A stretch of 64,000 bases of DNA from Pseudomonas sp. R28(2017) (lineage in GTDB: Bacteria; Pseudomonadota; Gammaproteobacteria; Pseudomonadales; Pseudomonadaceae). The notes beneath the pieces were generated by a model. That model was not told the origin of the DNA and ran no database searches. It saw only the letters and a program-made list of their open reading frames with translations. Below are positions 24,640 to 33,261 of this stretch, in pieces. A program made the position numbers and the translations under genes. Each line of letters starts with the position of its first letter. The first letter of the stretch is position 1. Where the stretch lies: contig NZ_NEHW01000012.1 of assembly GCF_002112505.1 (NCBI RefSeq), forward strand, positions 1-64,000, written 5' to 3'.

Positions 24640-26954
24640 GGCTTTTCCTCGACACCGTTGAACGGCGGGTAGTCACGCAGCTGCGCCGGCGACAGCGGCC
24701 GGCTGAAGTGATAGCCCTGGGCGATATCGCAGCCGGCGAGCTTCAGGCACACCACCTGCTCGCGGGTCTCGACGCCTTCGGCCACCACTTCCAGGCCCAG
24801 GCGCTTGGCCAGGATGATGGTCGAGGACACGATCGGGCTGTCGTCGTGGCTGTTGGACAACGGTGCGATCAGCGAGCGGTCGATCTTCAGCTTGCTCAGC
24901 GGCAGCGACTGCAGGTGGGCGAAGCCTGCGTAGCCGCGGCCGAAGTCGTCCAGGCTGATGCCCAGGCCTGCTGCACGCAGGCGGTGCAGGTGATCGACGG
25001 CGGTGCCTTCCGGGTCGAGGATGGTGGTTTCGGTGATCTCCAGTTCCAGGCGTTGCGGGTTGATGCCGTACAGCTGCAGCTTGGCCAGCAGGCGGGTGCT
25101 GAAGTCGGCCTGGCGCAACTGCATGGCCGAGACATTCACGGCCAGGTTCGCCTCACGGCCATGGGCGTCCCAGCGGGCCAGCTCTTCGCAGGCCAGGCGC
25201 AGCACCTCCCAACCCAGCTCGATGATGAAACCGCTGCGTTCGGCAAGGCCAATGAAACGGTCCGGGTAAAGCAGCCCGAATTCGGGGTGATCCCAGCGCA
25301 CCAAGGCTTCGTAGCCCAGCACACGGTGGCTGTCCAGGCGGATCTGCGGCTGGTAGTGCAGCACGAACTGGCGCTCGGTCAGGGCCGTGCCGAAGGCTTG
25401 CTCGAGGGTGAAGGCCTGGATGTCGGAGAGGTTGAGCGAGGGGTCGAAGAAGCGGTACTGGGCGCGCCCGGCCTGCTTCGCCGAGTACATGGCGGCATCG
25501 GCGCAGCGGATCAGGCTGTCGATGCCCTGGCCATCGCGCGGGCAGATGCTGACCCCGACACTGGGGCTGGTGTTGACCTCCTGGCCGTCCAGGGCATAGG
25601 TGGCCGAGAGCTTCTGCACCAGTGTGCGCACCCAGCTGTTGATCTGCTCCTCGCTGCGCTCGCCGGCCAGCAGCACGACGAACTCGTCACCGCCAAAGCG
25701 CGAGGCCTCGTCGCCAGGTTCGAGCAGGCGCTGGATGCGCCCGGCCACGGCCTGCAGCAGCAGGTCGCCGATCTTGTGCCCGAGCGAATCGTTGATCGAC
25801 TTGAACCGGTCCATGTCGATGAACAGGATCGCCATCAGGCGGCGCTTGCCGCGTTGCCGGGTCAGCGCCTGCCCGGCGACTTCGACGAACTGGCGGCGGT
25901 TGTGCAGGCCGCTGAGGTGGTCGGTGGCGGCGGCGTGGCTGCTGCGCCGGTGTTCGTCCTCCAGGCGGCCGATCAATTGCTGGTTGACCTGCTGCGCGTG
26001 TTCCAGGGCGCTGAACGCCTCCTGGCGCTTGCGTAGCAGGCGCAAGGTCCAGGCCAGGCTGGCGAGGATCATCAGGGTCATGCTCAGGTTCAGCCAGAAC
26101 TGCCGCGAATAGGCCAGTGCGGAAGGGGCCAGAATCTCGTCATAACGCTGGCTGACCACCACGCTGAAGCCCCGCTCGGGCACCCGTCGGTACAGGCTCT
26201 GGTAAGGCAAGCCGGCCGCGTACTGGGTCAACTGCCCGGACGCATCGTCGGTATCGGTCATGTCCGGTTCGAAGCTGTCGCCTGCCACCACGACGCCGCT
26301 GGTATCGATGCGCAGGCGTTCCTGGCCATCGTCCTGGATCAGGCGCATCAGGCCACTGTCACCGAGGTCGATGTGCTGGAACAGCACTGCCAGGTAGCCG
26401 ATGTCCAGCTGCACCACGAGAATGTTGTCGATCTCGCGGCCCGGCAGGTCGGTCAACGGCAGCAGAAAAGGCAAGCGCCAGGTGGGCAGGGTCGGCGCCG
26501 AGGTGCCTGGCGCGACCCGCGGCAGGAAGGGTTTGAAACCGTAGTGGGCCACATGCACCTGCAGTTGCTTCAGCCAGTCGCCCGGCAATGCGGCGGCTTC
26601 ATCGCTGTGGCTGGCGGACAGCAGCCGGCCCTGGCGGTCGTAAAGGCTCATACGCTTGAACACCGGGTCTTCGGCCAGCAGCCTGGCCAGGCTCTGGCTG
26701 CCCTGGCGCAGCGTCTTCATGTCGTCCTGGGTCACCCGGCCCACGGCCTGGGCGCGGTCGACCAGCTGGCGCAGGCTCTCGGCAACGATACTGGCCAGGT
26801 TCAGGTGCTCGGCCGCCTTGGCTGCCAGCGCATCCTGGCGCGAGGCGGCCTTCTGGGTGATGTGCAGCCCCCAGAGGAAGGTCAGGGTGGCTGCACAGAG
26901 CATCAGGATCAGCAAGCGCAGAAGGCTTGCGGAAGAGAGAGAGCGGCGGATCAC
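24627..26954 (-). CDS. membrane-bound GGDEF-EAL c-di-GMP protein with periplasmic sensor
   Basis: The 775-residue protein has an N-terminal membrane span (LLRLLILMLCAATLTFLWGLHI), a large periplasmic region (about 35-285, Cache-like), a second span near LNLSMTLMILASLAWTL, then GGDEF (about 330-490) and EAL (about 510-765). The active motifs GGDEF (about 421) and EALVRW (about 548) are intact, as are ELEITET, DDFGRG and EGVET. The I-site position reads EPGD, so product inhibition of the RxxD type is probably absent. It starts with GTG. Both synthase and phosphodiesterase activity are possible. Co-transcribed with the PhnD-like gene. Confidence 0.93.
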   Translation of the reverse strand: MIRRSLSSASLLRLLILMLCAATLTFLWGLHITQKAASRQDALAAKAAEHLNLASIVAESLRQLVDRAQAVGRVTQDDMKTLRQGSQSLARLLAEDPVFKRMSLYDRQGRLLSASHSDEAAALPGDWLKQLQVHVAHYGFKPFLPRVAPGTSAPTLPTWRLPFLLPLTDLPGREIDNILVVQLDIGYLAVLFQHIDLGDSGLMRLIQDDGQERLRIDTSGVVVAGDSFEPDMTDTDDASGQLTQYAAGLPYQSLYRRVPERGFSVVVSQRYDEILAPSALAYSRQFWLNLSMTLMILASLAWTLRLLRKRQEAFSALEHAQQVNQQLIGRLEDEHRRSSHAAATDHLSGLHNRRQFVEVAGQALTRQRGKRRLMAILFIDMDRFKSINDSLGHKIGDLLLQAVAGRIQRLLEPGDEASRFGGDEFVVLLAGERSEEQINSWVRTLVQKLSATYALDGQEVNTSPSVGVSICPRDGQGIDSLIRCADAAMYSAKQAGRAQYRFFDPSLNLSDIQAFTLEQAFGTALTERQFVLHYQPQIRLDSHRVLGYEALVRWDHPEFGLLYPDRFIGLAERSGFIIELGWEVLRLACEELARWDAHGREANLAVNVSAMQLRQADFSTRLLAKLQLYGINPQRLELEITETTILDPEGTAVDHLHRLRAAGLGISLDDFGRGYAGFAHLQSLPLSKLKIDRSLIAPLSNSHDDSPIVSSTIILAKRLGLEVVAEGVETREQVVCLKLAGCDIAQGYHFSRPLSPAQLRDYPPFNGVEEKPCVL

Positions 26955-27034
26955 TGCTGGTATTCCCGACCCTGGGTGATGGTCGAAAAATACGACAGTC
27001 AGATGACAGGCTCATGACTGCTGGCTAATTGCCT

Positions 27035-28021
27035 TTAAGGTTTCCCCCGATCAGCCAGGGGCGCCTGTATGCGCGTGGTCTCTTCCTGCAGGTAGGTGAT
27101 CAGTGCGGTGATCTCGGTATCGCCCAGGCGCATGTTGGGCATGGCCAGGCGGTTGTACTGCTCGAAGAGCAGGGTGGCCAATGGCTCTTTCTCGGCCAGC
27201 ATCTGGTCCGGCTCCTTGAGCCAGCGTATCAGCCAGCTGGGGTCGCGTTGCTGGGTCACACCGAGCAGGTCGGGGCCGATGCCGGGCTGGCCGGGTTCGG
27301 TGTTGCCCACGGTGTGGCAGGAGGAGCAGCGGGTGCGGAAGATCTGTTCGCCGCTGCTGGGCGGGCGGATTTCCGGCGCGCTGGCGTAGTCGTTGGCCAT
27401 GGCGCTGGCCTGCTTCCAGTTGTGCAGGCTGTTGCCCAGGCGGTCGGCAAGGATGTACGGGTTTTCGAAGGGTGAGGCCTTCATCCAGCGGCCCGTGGCC
27501 TGGTTGCCGATGATCAGGCTCAGGTTGTGGTCCTTGGAGCGGCCGTTCTCCAGGCCTTCGATATACAGGCCCAGGCGCCGGCGCAGCTGTTCGATATCGT
27601 CAGGTTCGCCGGTGAGCAGAGTCCAGCCGGGGCCGATGCCGAATTTTTCGGCGTAGCGCTTGAGGGTGGCGGGGGTGTCGTTATAGGGGTCGATGCTGAT
27701 CGAGTAGAGGAAGATGTCCTTGCCGACCCGGTCACCGAGGATTTTCTGCACCTGGCGCAGGCGGGCGGTTTCCACCGGGCAGGAGTCGGAGCAGCCGGTG
27801 AAGATGAAGTTGATCGCCACCACCTTGTCCTTGATCAGGTCGTCGAAGAAACGCACTTTCTTGCCGTCCTGGGTCACCAGCGGTGTGTTGGGGAAGTAGC
27901 TGGCGCCCCAGGGTGTGGCGGCTTCGGCCGAAGGTGCCGATTGGGCGGGTTTGATCGGCCAGTAGTGGGTACCGGCGGCGAACAGGGTGAGGGCAAGCAG
28001 AACACGCCATGACACGGCCAT
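27035..28021 (-). CDS. SCO1/SenC copper chaperone fused to cytochrome c
   Basis: The 328-residue exported or membrane-anchored protein has an N-terminal hydrophobic segment, a thioredoxin-fold SCO domain (about 40-180) and a C-terminal cytochrome c domain (about 222-320). SCO copper ligands Cys77 and Cys81 (TGCSDSCP) and His165 (KDHNLSL) are present. Heme c binds at CSSCH (232-236), with Met294 or Met297 (LAMPNM) as axial ligand. SCO proteins deliver copper or act as thiol-disulfide reductases in the periplasm. The large multicopper oxidase gene lies 90 bases upstream on the same strand, suggesting service to that enzyme. Confidence 0.92.
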   Translation of the reverse strand: MAVSWRVLLALTLFAAGTHYWPIKPAQSAPSAEAATPWGASYFPNTPLVTQDGKKVRFFDDLIKDKVVAINFIFTGCSDSCPVETARLRQVQKILGDRVGKDIFLYSISIDPYNDTPATLKRYAEKFGIGPGWTLLTGEPDDIEQLRRRLGLYIEGLENGRSKDHNLSLIIGNQATGRWMKASPFENPYILADRLGNSLHNWKQASAMANDYASAPEIRPPSSGEQIFRTRCSSCHTVGNTEPGQPGIGPDLLGVTQQRDPSWLIRWLKEPDQMLAEKEPLATLLFEQYNRLAMPNMRLGDTEITALITYLQEETTRIQAPLADRGKP

Positions 28022-28034
28022 GATTTACGTCCTC

Positions 28035-28106
28035 TGAGTTGCGGTGAGGGCCGCTGCAGGAGCGGCCTTTTATCGCGAAAGGGCCGCAAAGCGGCCCCTC
28101 TGCAAC
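28035..28106. repeat. palindromic intergenic repeat with terminator-like hairpins
   Basis: ggccgctgcaggagcggcc (28049-28067) and gggccgcaaagcggccc (28080-28096) form two strong stems in the 90-bp gap between the multicopper oxidase stop and the SCO start. On the minus strand the second stem is followed by TTT only, so it may attenuate rather than terminate. The pattern (gagcggcc..tcgcgaaagggc) resembles another common Pseudomonas intergenic repeat class. Confidence 0.55.
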
Positions 28107-28111
28107 GCGTA

Positions 28112-31100
28112 TCACTTGATGCTGATGGGCGCCGTCACGCTCTGGCCCAGTGCCGACTTCACGGTGATCGTCGCCGGTGTCGCCGGGCCGTTACCGGTGG
28201 TGGTCACCGACAACCGCCAGCGCGCCCCGCTGGAAGCCGTCGTCAGCGTCGCCGTGCCCAGGTTCAGCGGGCCACCGGTGGTGGCTGCGGTCACCGTGAT
28301 GCTGTTGCCGCTGGCCACCGAGGTGGTGCCGGAGATGTCCCAGGTGTAGCGGTTGTTGCTGCGCACCTGCACCACAGCGCTGCTGACTTCGATCTGGTCC
28401 GCGACCACGGCAGGGCCCACCGCAACACTGACCGTGGCCTGGTTCAGCGAATCGGCACCTTTGGCGTCACGCGCCGTGTAGGCGAAGCTGGCGGTGAACG
28501 GGGTGTCGACCGTGGCCGGCGGCGTGTAGGTCACGGTGGTGCCGTCGGTGCTGACCGTACCCTTGCCGGAATCAGGCTGGTTGAGGCCTTTCACGGTCAG
28601 CGGCAGGTTGCCTTCAGGGTCGGTGTCGTTGGCCAGTACGTTGATCACGATCGGTTTGCCCGCCGTGGTCGCGGCACTGTCGTTCACCGCCACCGGTGGC
28701 TTGTTGGCCGGGTCCTGATTGTTGTTGCTGGCGGTGCGGAAGGTCGGCAGGCCCACCGAAGCCATGTACTGAACGCCATCCCAGCCCGGCAGCGGCGTTG
28801 GCATCACCTGGAATTGCCCAGGGTGCTCGATGTCCCAGCGCAGCAGCATCGAGTTGTCTTCGTGCTGGGTGTTGTGGCAGTGCTCCATGTAGGTACCGGC
28901 GAACTCGCGGAAGTGAATGGCCATTTCCACTTCGCTCGAGGAGTCGGCGTCCGGGCCGATGCGGTAGACGTCCTTGCGCGCCCATTTTTCCCATTCCGGT
29001 GGAGCCTTGCCATCACGACTGAGGACCACGCCTTCCTCGAAGTGCACATGCACCGGGTGGCTCCAGCCGCTGCCGCCGTTCTTGATCTTCCACACTTCCA
29101 GGGTACCGTCTCCGCTGAAGCCACCTTGGGTCGCTTCGTTGGCCAGTTGCGCTGCCGCGGAGATGCGCCGAGGGTCCATGCTGTAGCCGAAACCACCGTC
29201 GGTCTTGATGGTCCAGGGAGTGGTGTCGGTGCCGTCGGAGCGACCGAAGGTGAACTCGCGGTGCCGTGCGGCCTTGAGCTTGGCCTGGTCGGCGACGGCC
29301 GTGCGGTCGATGGTCAGCGGGATCATCTTCAGGCCTTCGGCCTTGCCCGGCTTGGCCGGTTCGTAGGCGCTCGGGTCCATGCTCACGTCGGTGCCGTTGT
29401 AGGGCTGCACGACCAACTGCATGACCTTGCCGACTACCGGGTCGCCTCTGTCCCATTCAGGCCCGTTGCTGGTCTGCTTGATCACCGCCTTGTACTTCTC
29501 GGACAGCACGTCGGCCAGCGAAATAGCCTGTTTCGGGCCCTTGCCGGTTTCGTGCTCCATGATGTTGACGATGTACAGCTTGTCGCCGACCTTGATCCCG
29601 TTCTTGGCGAAGTTGATGATGATGTCGTAACGCTCGGCGATGCCTTGCAGCGGCAGGATGGCGTTGTTGTCGTCGGTCTTGCCGTCGCCGTTGAGGTCCA
29701 TGGTGCCGTCGAACGGCACGGCGTGTTCCATGATGTTGCCGTCGTTGGCGATCATGTGGAACGGCACCCGGGCGTACGACACGTTGGAGCCGGACGGCCC
29801 CTTGAACTCGCCACTGTTGCCGGCGATTTCACGCACCACGGCAAACTTGAAGTAGCGCGACACCGAGCCGTTGAGGATACGGAAGCGGTAGCTGCGGGCG
29901 CGAACCTTGAGCTTGGGCTGGTACTGCCAGTTGACCAGCACCTGGTCGCCGAGGAAGCCGTCGGTGTTGAACGGGTTGAACCACAGCTGGCCGTTCTGAT
30001 CCCAGGCCTTGTCGGCGATCACCAGGTTGACGTCGTAGTCGCGGTTGCCCCACGGCATGGCCGTACCGCTGGGGAAGCGCAGGTTGACGCCGTCCTGCAG
30101 CGCTTCGTTGCCGCGGTCGATGGCGCTGTAGTAGTTCATCATCACGGCGTTGCCTTTGTAGACGTTCTGCGCCGTGAAATCCATCATGTGGTCGTGGAAC
30201 CAGTGGGTACTCATGGTTTCGTGCCAGTCGCCACGAATCTTGATGCTGCCGTTCTCGCAAGTCTTGAGCCCTGGGTTGGCGTCGTTGACGAACAGGGTCT
30301 CGCCCGGCGAGCAGGGGAACGCGGCGCGCGGGTCTTCGGCGCGGGTGTTGATGGTGTCGTAGCCGGCCAGCTGGATCGGCCAGCGATAGTCATAGTACTG
30401 GCCTGGGAAGAAGTAGGCGTTGGCAAAGCCATCGCTCTCGGCTGGCGAGTGACCGTTGTGCTCGTGGGTGGAAATGGTATGCAAGCCAAAGCCTGCGTTG
30501 GCCGCCGGGTCGATCGGCAGCGCGTTGTAGTGGCGCATCAGCACCGGCTGGCCATAACGAACCATCAGCAGCTTCGGCGGGAAGGTGCCGTCGAAGGTCC
30601 ACAGCGATTTGTGGTTCTGCTGCGGGAAGTTCGGGTGGAAGCGGGGGTCGATGCCCTTGGTGGTGCCGAGGGTGGTCGGGATGTCCGAGGTCTGGTAATA
30701 CAGCCCGCCCGGCGCGAACTCGCCAACGGCATAGTTGTGCAACTGCTTGCGGTCACGCAGCCCCTGGTTGATGCGCGCACCCGCCTGTGCGGTCTTGAAC
30801 GCCGCCTGGGGGTAGAACTCGTTCCAGCGCTGGTGCGACCAGCCTTTTCCTGGTGGCCGGCCTTCCGCCGGCGAGCCGACCGAGTTGCGGTTGAGGAACA
30901 TCTCGATCTGCGCCTTCCACGGGTTGCGGTCGAGGGTGTTGGCGTACTGGGTCGGGAACGGGTAAAGGCCCGGTTGTTTGAGGAAGGCTTCCAGGGCGTT
31001 GCCGTTGGGGCTGCTGCGGGCCACCACGTCCGGGTCTTGCGCCGGGGCTGCGCCCAGCGTGGGGACCGGGAAGGTCAGGTTCGGTGGCGGCAGGTTGGGG

Positions 31101-31504
31101 TCGAGTTTCTCCGGGCCGAATTCCTCGAACAGCAGCAGTTGCTGGGTGAACGGCTGCGCACCGAACAGCGGGCTCGGCTTGCCATTGGTAGGGTAATTGC
31201 GTGAGGTCTGCAGGGCGGGCGGCAGCACGTTGTCGACGCGGTTGGTAGCACGGTCGCCGTATACCCCGTTTTGCAGTTCCAGCGAGCCCTGGTTGGCCTC
31301 GGGCAGGTTGAACAGGTTGAGCAGTGCCGGGCCCGGGTCGGCCGGCTGGTCATCGTAATGCGACGGGTCCGTCGGCGGTGGCTGGCTGACGTCATCCAGC
31401 GAGGAGGCCATGGCTGAGATCAGCCCAAGGCTGAGCATCAGCGCGGTCACGGCGGACAATTTGAAGGCGTGGCTGTTGGGGTGGATCACGGCAGGGGTTT
31501 TCAT
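28112..31504 (-). CDS. large multicopper oxidase with C-terminal Ig/cadherin-like extension
   Basis: The 1130-residue protein starts with a signal-like segment (FKLSAVTALMLSLGLISAMAS). Four copper-binding motifs are visible in order: HEHNGH (about 348), HWFHDHMMDF (about 434), HPVHVHF (about 815) and HCHNTQHEDNSMLLRW (about 875), so type 1 and trinuclear sites are complete. From about 930 an extension follows: NDSAATTAGKPIVINVLANDTDPEG is a cadherin/Ig-like tandem-module pattern, and a second Ser/Thr-rich beta domain ends the protein. Size, extension and a neighbouring SCO gene recall the McoA-type Mn(II) oxidase of P. putida; this is a family-level guess, and laccase or metal-oxidase activity are alternatives. 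Exported. Confidence 0.88.
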   Translation of the reverse strand: MKTPAVIHPNSHAFKLSAVTALMLSLGLISAMASSLDDVSQPPPTDPSHYDDQPADPGPALLNLFNLPEANQGSLELQNGVYGDRATNRVDNVLPPALQTSRNYPTNGKPSPLFGAQPFTQQLLLFEEFGPEKLDPNLPPPNLTFPVPTLGAAPAQDPDVVARSSPNGNALEAFLKQPGLYPFPTQYANTLDRNPWKAQIEMFLNRNSVGSPAEGRPPGKGWSHQRWNEFYPQAAFKTAQAGARINQGLRDRKQLHNYAVGEFAPGGLYYQTSDIPTTLGTTKGIDPRFHPNFPQQNHKSLWTFDGTFPPKLLMVRYGQPVLMRHYNALPIDPAANAGFGLHTISTHEHNGHSPAESDGFANAYFFPGQYYDYRWPIQLAGYDTINTRAEDPRAAFPCSPGETLFVNDANPGLKTCENGSIKIRGDWHETMSTHWFHDHMMDFTAQNVYKGNAVMMNYYSAIDRGNEALQDGVNLRFPSGTAMPWGNRDYDVNLVIADKAWDQNGQLWFNPFNTDGFLGDQVLVNWQYQPKLKVRARSYRFRILNGSVSRYFKFAVVREIAGNSGEFKGPSGSNVSYARVPFHMIANDGNIMEHAVPFDGTMDLNGDGKTDDNNAILPLQGIAERYDIIINFAKNGIKVGDKLYIVNIMEHETGKGPKQAISLADVLSEKYKAVIKQTSNGPEWDRGDPVVGKVMQLVVQPYNGTDVSMDPSAYEPAKPGKAEGLKMIPLTIDRTAVADQAKLKAARHREFTFGRSDGTDTTPWTIKTDGGFGYSMDPRRISAAAQLANEATQGGFSGDGTLEVWKIKNGGSGWSHPVHVHFEEGVVLSRDGKAPPEWEKWARKDVYRIGPDADSSSEVEMAIHFREFAGTYMEHCHNTQHEDNSMLLRWDIEHPGQFQVMPTPLPGWDGVQYMASVGLPTFRTASNNNQDPANKPPVAVNDSAATTAGKPIVINVLANDTDPEGNLPLTVKGLNQPDSGKGTVSTDGTTVTYTPPATVDTPFTASFAYTARDAKGADSLNQATVSVAVGPAVVADQIEVSSAVVQVRSNNRYTWDISGTTSVASGNSITVTAATTGGPLNLGTATLTTASSGARWRLSVTTTGNGPATPATITVKSALGQSVTAPISIK

Positions 31505-31763
31505 TGCCTGTTGCCTCGCTCACGGCTAAATGGCTATGGGCCATCAATGGCGTATTGCCGGGTTTTTATGGCCTGAGCAACGGCTGTGCCAACAGATGTT
31601 TCGGTAATGCTTTGTTAAACAATTCCTTGTGGCGCCTGAGGTGCGCTAAATAACGGGGTGTCAAAGACCGGGTGTAGGCCCCCAAAACTGGGCAGTGCTG
31701 GGCCCAACTCCGGTGATGGGAGTGGTGACAATTCGTGATTGGCGCTGTATACCTGTTGCCCAC

Positions 31764-31854
31764 CAAGGGGAGCCCGGCAACGGGCTGAGAAACCGCTGGC
31801 AGCAGCAGCGCGGTGACCCTTCGAACCTGATCCGGATAATGCCGGCGAAGGGAT
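31764..31854 (+). ncRNA. TPP riboswitch (THI element)
   Basis: The conserved cores are present: GGGGAGCCC..GGGCTGAGA (31767-31790), a variable P3 region, then GACCCTTCGAACCTGATCCG (31815-31834) and GATAATGCCGGCGAAGGGA (31835-31853). This matches the thiamine pyrophosphate aptamer in order and spacing. It ends 48 bases before the first TenA-family ATG and should shut that operon off when TPP is plentiful. The rest of the 397-bp gap (31505-31763) holds the multicopper oxidase 5' region and presumably divergent promoters, with nothing else recognisable. Confidence 0.95.
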
Positions 31855-31879
31855 GGGACTGCCGGACCTGCCTTTTGCC

Positions 31880-31896
31880 GGCCTCACTGTGAGGCC
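31880..31896 (+). promoter_or_regulatory. ribosome-site-sequestering hairpin of the TPP riboswitch
   Basis: GGCCTCA-CTG-TGAGGCC is a perfect 7-bp hairpin whose right arm contains the only Shine-Dalgarno-like bases (GAGG at 31891-31894), 7 bases before the ATG at 31902. No U tract follows, so control is probably at translation initiation rather than termination. Confidence 0.6.
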
Positions 31897-31901
31897 ACAC
31901 C

Positions 31902-32549
31902 ATGAACGAACGCTTCAGCGAAACCCTGCAACGCCAGAACCAACCGACCTGGTCGGCCGCCGTCGGCCACCGTTTCGTCAGCGAACTCTGCGCGGGCAGC
32001 GTGGCCGACCCGATCATGGTTCGCTACCTGGTCCAGGACCACCGCTTTCTCGACAGCTTCCTGACCTTGCTCGGCGCCGCCATCGCCACCGCCGACACCT
32101 TCGAGGCCCGCCTGCGTTTTGGCCGCTTCGCAGGGATGATCTCCAGCGACGAAAACACCTATTTCCTGCGTGCTTTCGAAGCGCTGGACGTCAGCCCGGC
32201 GCAGCGCAACGAGCCTGCAGACACAGCACCTACCGCCGGTTTCAAGGCCATCATGCGCGAGGCCGCAGCCAGCCGTTCCTACGCCGCCGCACTGGCCGTG
32301 CTGAACGTTGCCGAAGGGCTGTACCTGGACTGGGCGATCAAGGCCCCCAAGCCATTGCCGGCCAACTTCGTCTACGCCGAATGGATCACCCTGCACGACA
32401 ACCCGGCTTTTTGCGATTTCGTCGCTTTCCTGAAGTCCGAGCTGGACCGGGTCGGCCCCCAGGAGGCCGCATTGGCCAGTGATTTCTACGCACGTACCGT
32501 TGAGCTGGAGCTTGCCTTCTTCGACGCCGTCTACACCGAGGAGGCGTGA
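31902..32549 (+). CDS. TenA-family protein, TenA_E type
   Basis: The 215-residue all-helical protein is TenA/PqqC-like: SELCAGSVADPIMVRYLVQDHRFLDSFLTLLGAAI matches the conserved second and third helices. The position of the catalytic Cys of classical TenA (around residue 135) lacks cysteine and instead shows Glu138 (LNVAEGLYLDWAI), which places it in the TenA_E subgroup, linked in plants to hydrolysis of formyl-amino and amino pyrimidine products of thiamine breakdown. It is the first gene behind the TPP riboswitch and is followed after 2 bases by a Cys-type TenA. Role: thiamine pyrimidine salvage, inferred. Confidence 0.85.
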   Translation: MNERFSETLQRQNQPTWSAAVGHRFVSELCAGSVADPIMVRYLVQDHRFLDSFLTLLGAAIATADTFEARLRFGRFAGMISSDENTYFLRAFEALDVSPAQRNEPADTAPTAGFKAIMREAAASRSYAAALAVLNVAEGLYLDWAIKAPKPLPANFVYAEWITLHDNPAFCDFVAFLKSELDRVGPQEAALASDFYARTVELELAFFDAVYTEEA

Positions 32550-32551
32550 GC

Positions 32552-33211
32552 ATGGATATTTTCGAGCGTTTGAAGGCTGCGACTGCCGGGCAGTGGAACC
32601 GCTATGTCGACCACGACTTCGTGCGGCAGATGGGCGAGGGCACCCTGCCGGAAGAAGCCTTCCGCACGTACCTGATCCAGGACTACCTGTTCCTCATCCA
32701 GTTCGCCCGCGCCTGGGCCCTGGCCGCCTACAAGAGCCGCCTGCCGGCGGATATCCGCGCCGCCCAGGCAGGCCTGGCGGCGATTCTTGACGAGACCGAG
32801 CTGCACCTGCGCTTGTGCGCGCGCTGGGGCTTGTCCCAGGCCGATATCCAGGCCGCGCCGGAGCACCAGGCGACCGTGGCATACACCCGTTACGTGCTCG
32901 ACTGCGGCGCGGCCGGTGACCTGCTCGAATTGCATGTGGCCTTGGCACCGTGCGTGATTGGCTACGCCGAGATCGGCCGCACGCTGGCGGAGCGCATTGG
33001 CGACCTGAGCGAGCACCCGTACCGGGAATGGATTGGCGAATATGCTGGCGAGGCTTACCAGGGCGTGGCTGCAGCGGCGCGCAAGCATCTGGATGAACTG
33101 GCGGCGCGGAGCATGACCGAGCAGCGGTTTGTCGAGCTGGCACAGATCTTTGGCCAGGCTTCGCGGCTGGAGGCTGATTTCTGGCAGATGGGGTTGGATG
33201 GCGTGGCCTGA
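32552..33211 (+). CDS. tenA: thiaminase II / aminopyrimidine aminohydrolase TenA (Cys type)
   Basis: The 219-residue protein keeps the TenA catalytic cysteine as Cys134 in ALAPCVIGYAEIG, together with QDYLFLIQFARAWALAAYKS and YRQWIGEYAG-like (YREWIGEYAGEAY) motifs. It hydrolyses aminomethyl-pyrimidine to HMP for re-entry into thiamine synthesis. I start it at ATG 32552 because AGGAGG (32538-32543) is 8 bases upstream; a GTG at 32546 is possible but too close. It follows the TenA_E gene by 2 bases under the same riboswitch. Confidence 0.9.
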   Translation: MDIFERLKAATAGQWNRYVDHDFVRQMGEGTLPEEAFRTYLIQDYLFLIQFARAWALAAYKSRLPADIRAAQAGLAAILDETELHLRLCARWGLSQADIQAAPEHQATVAYTRYVLDCGAAGDLLELHVALAPCVIGYAEIGRTLAERIGDLSEHPYREWIGEYAGEAYQGVAAAARKHLDELAARSMTEQRFVELAQIFGQASRLEADFWQMGLDGVA

Positions 33212-33261
33212 GGCCGGGCCGAGCCTTCAATCGCGCGTCTTGAGGGAGGTTTTGTAAATCG

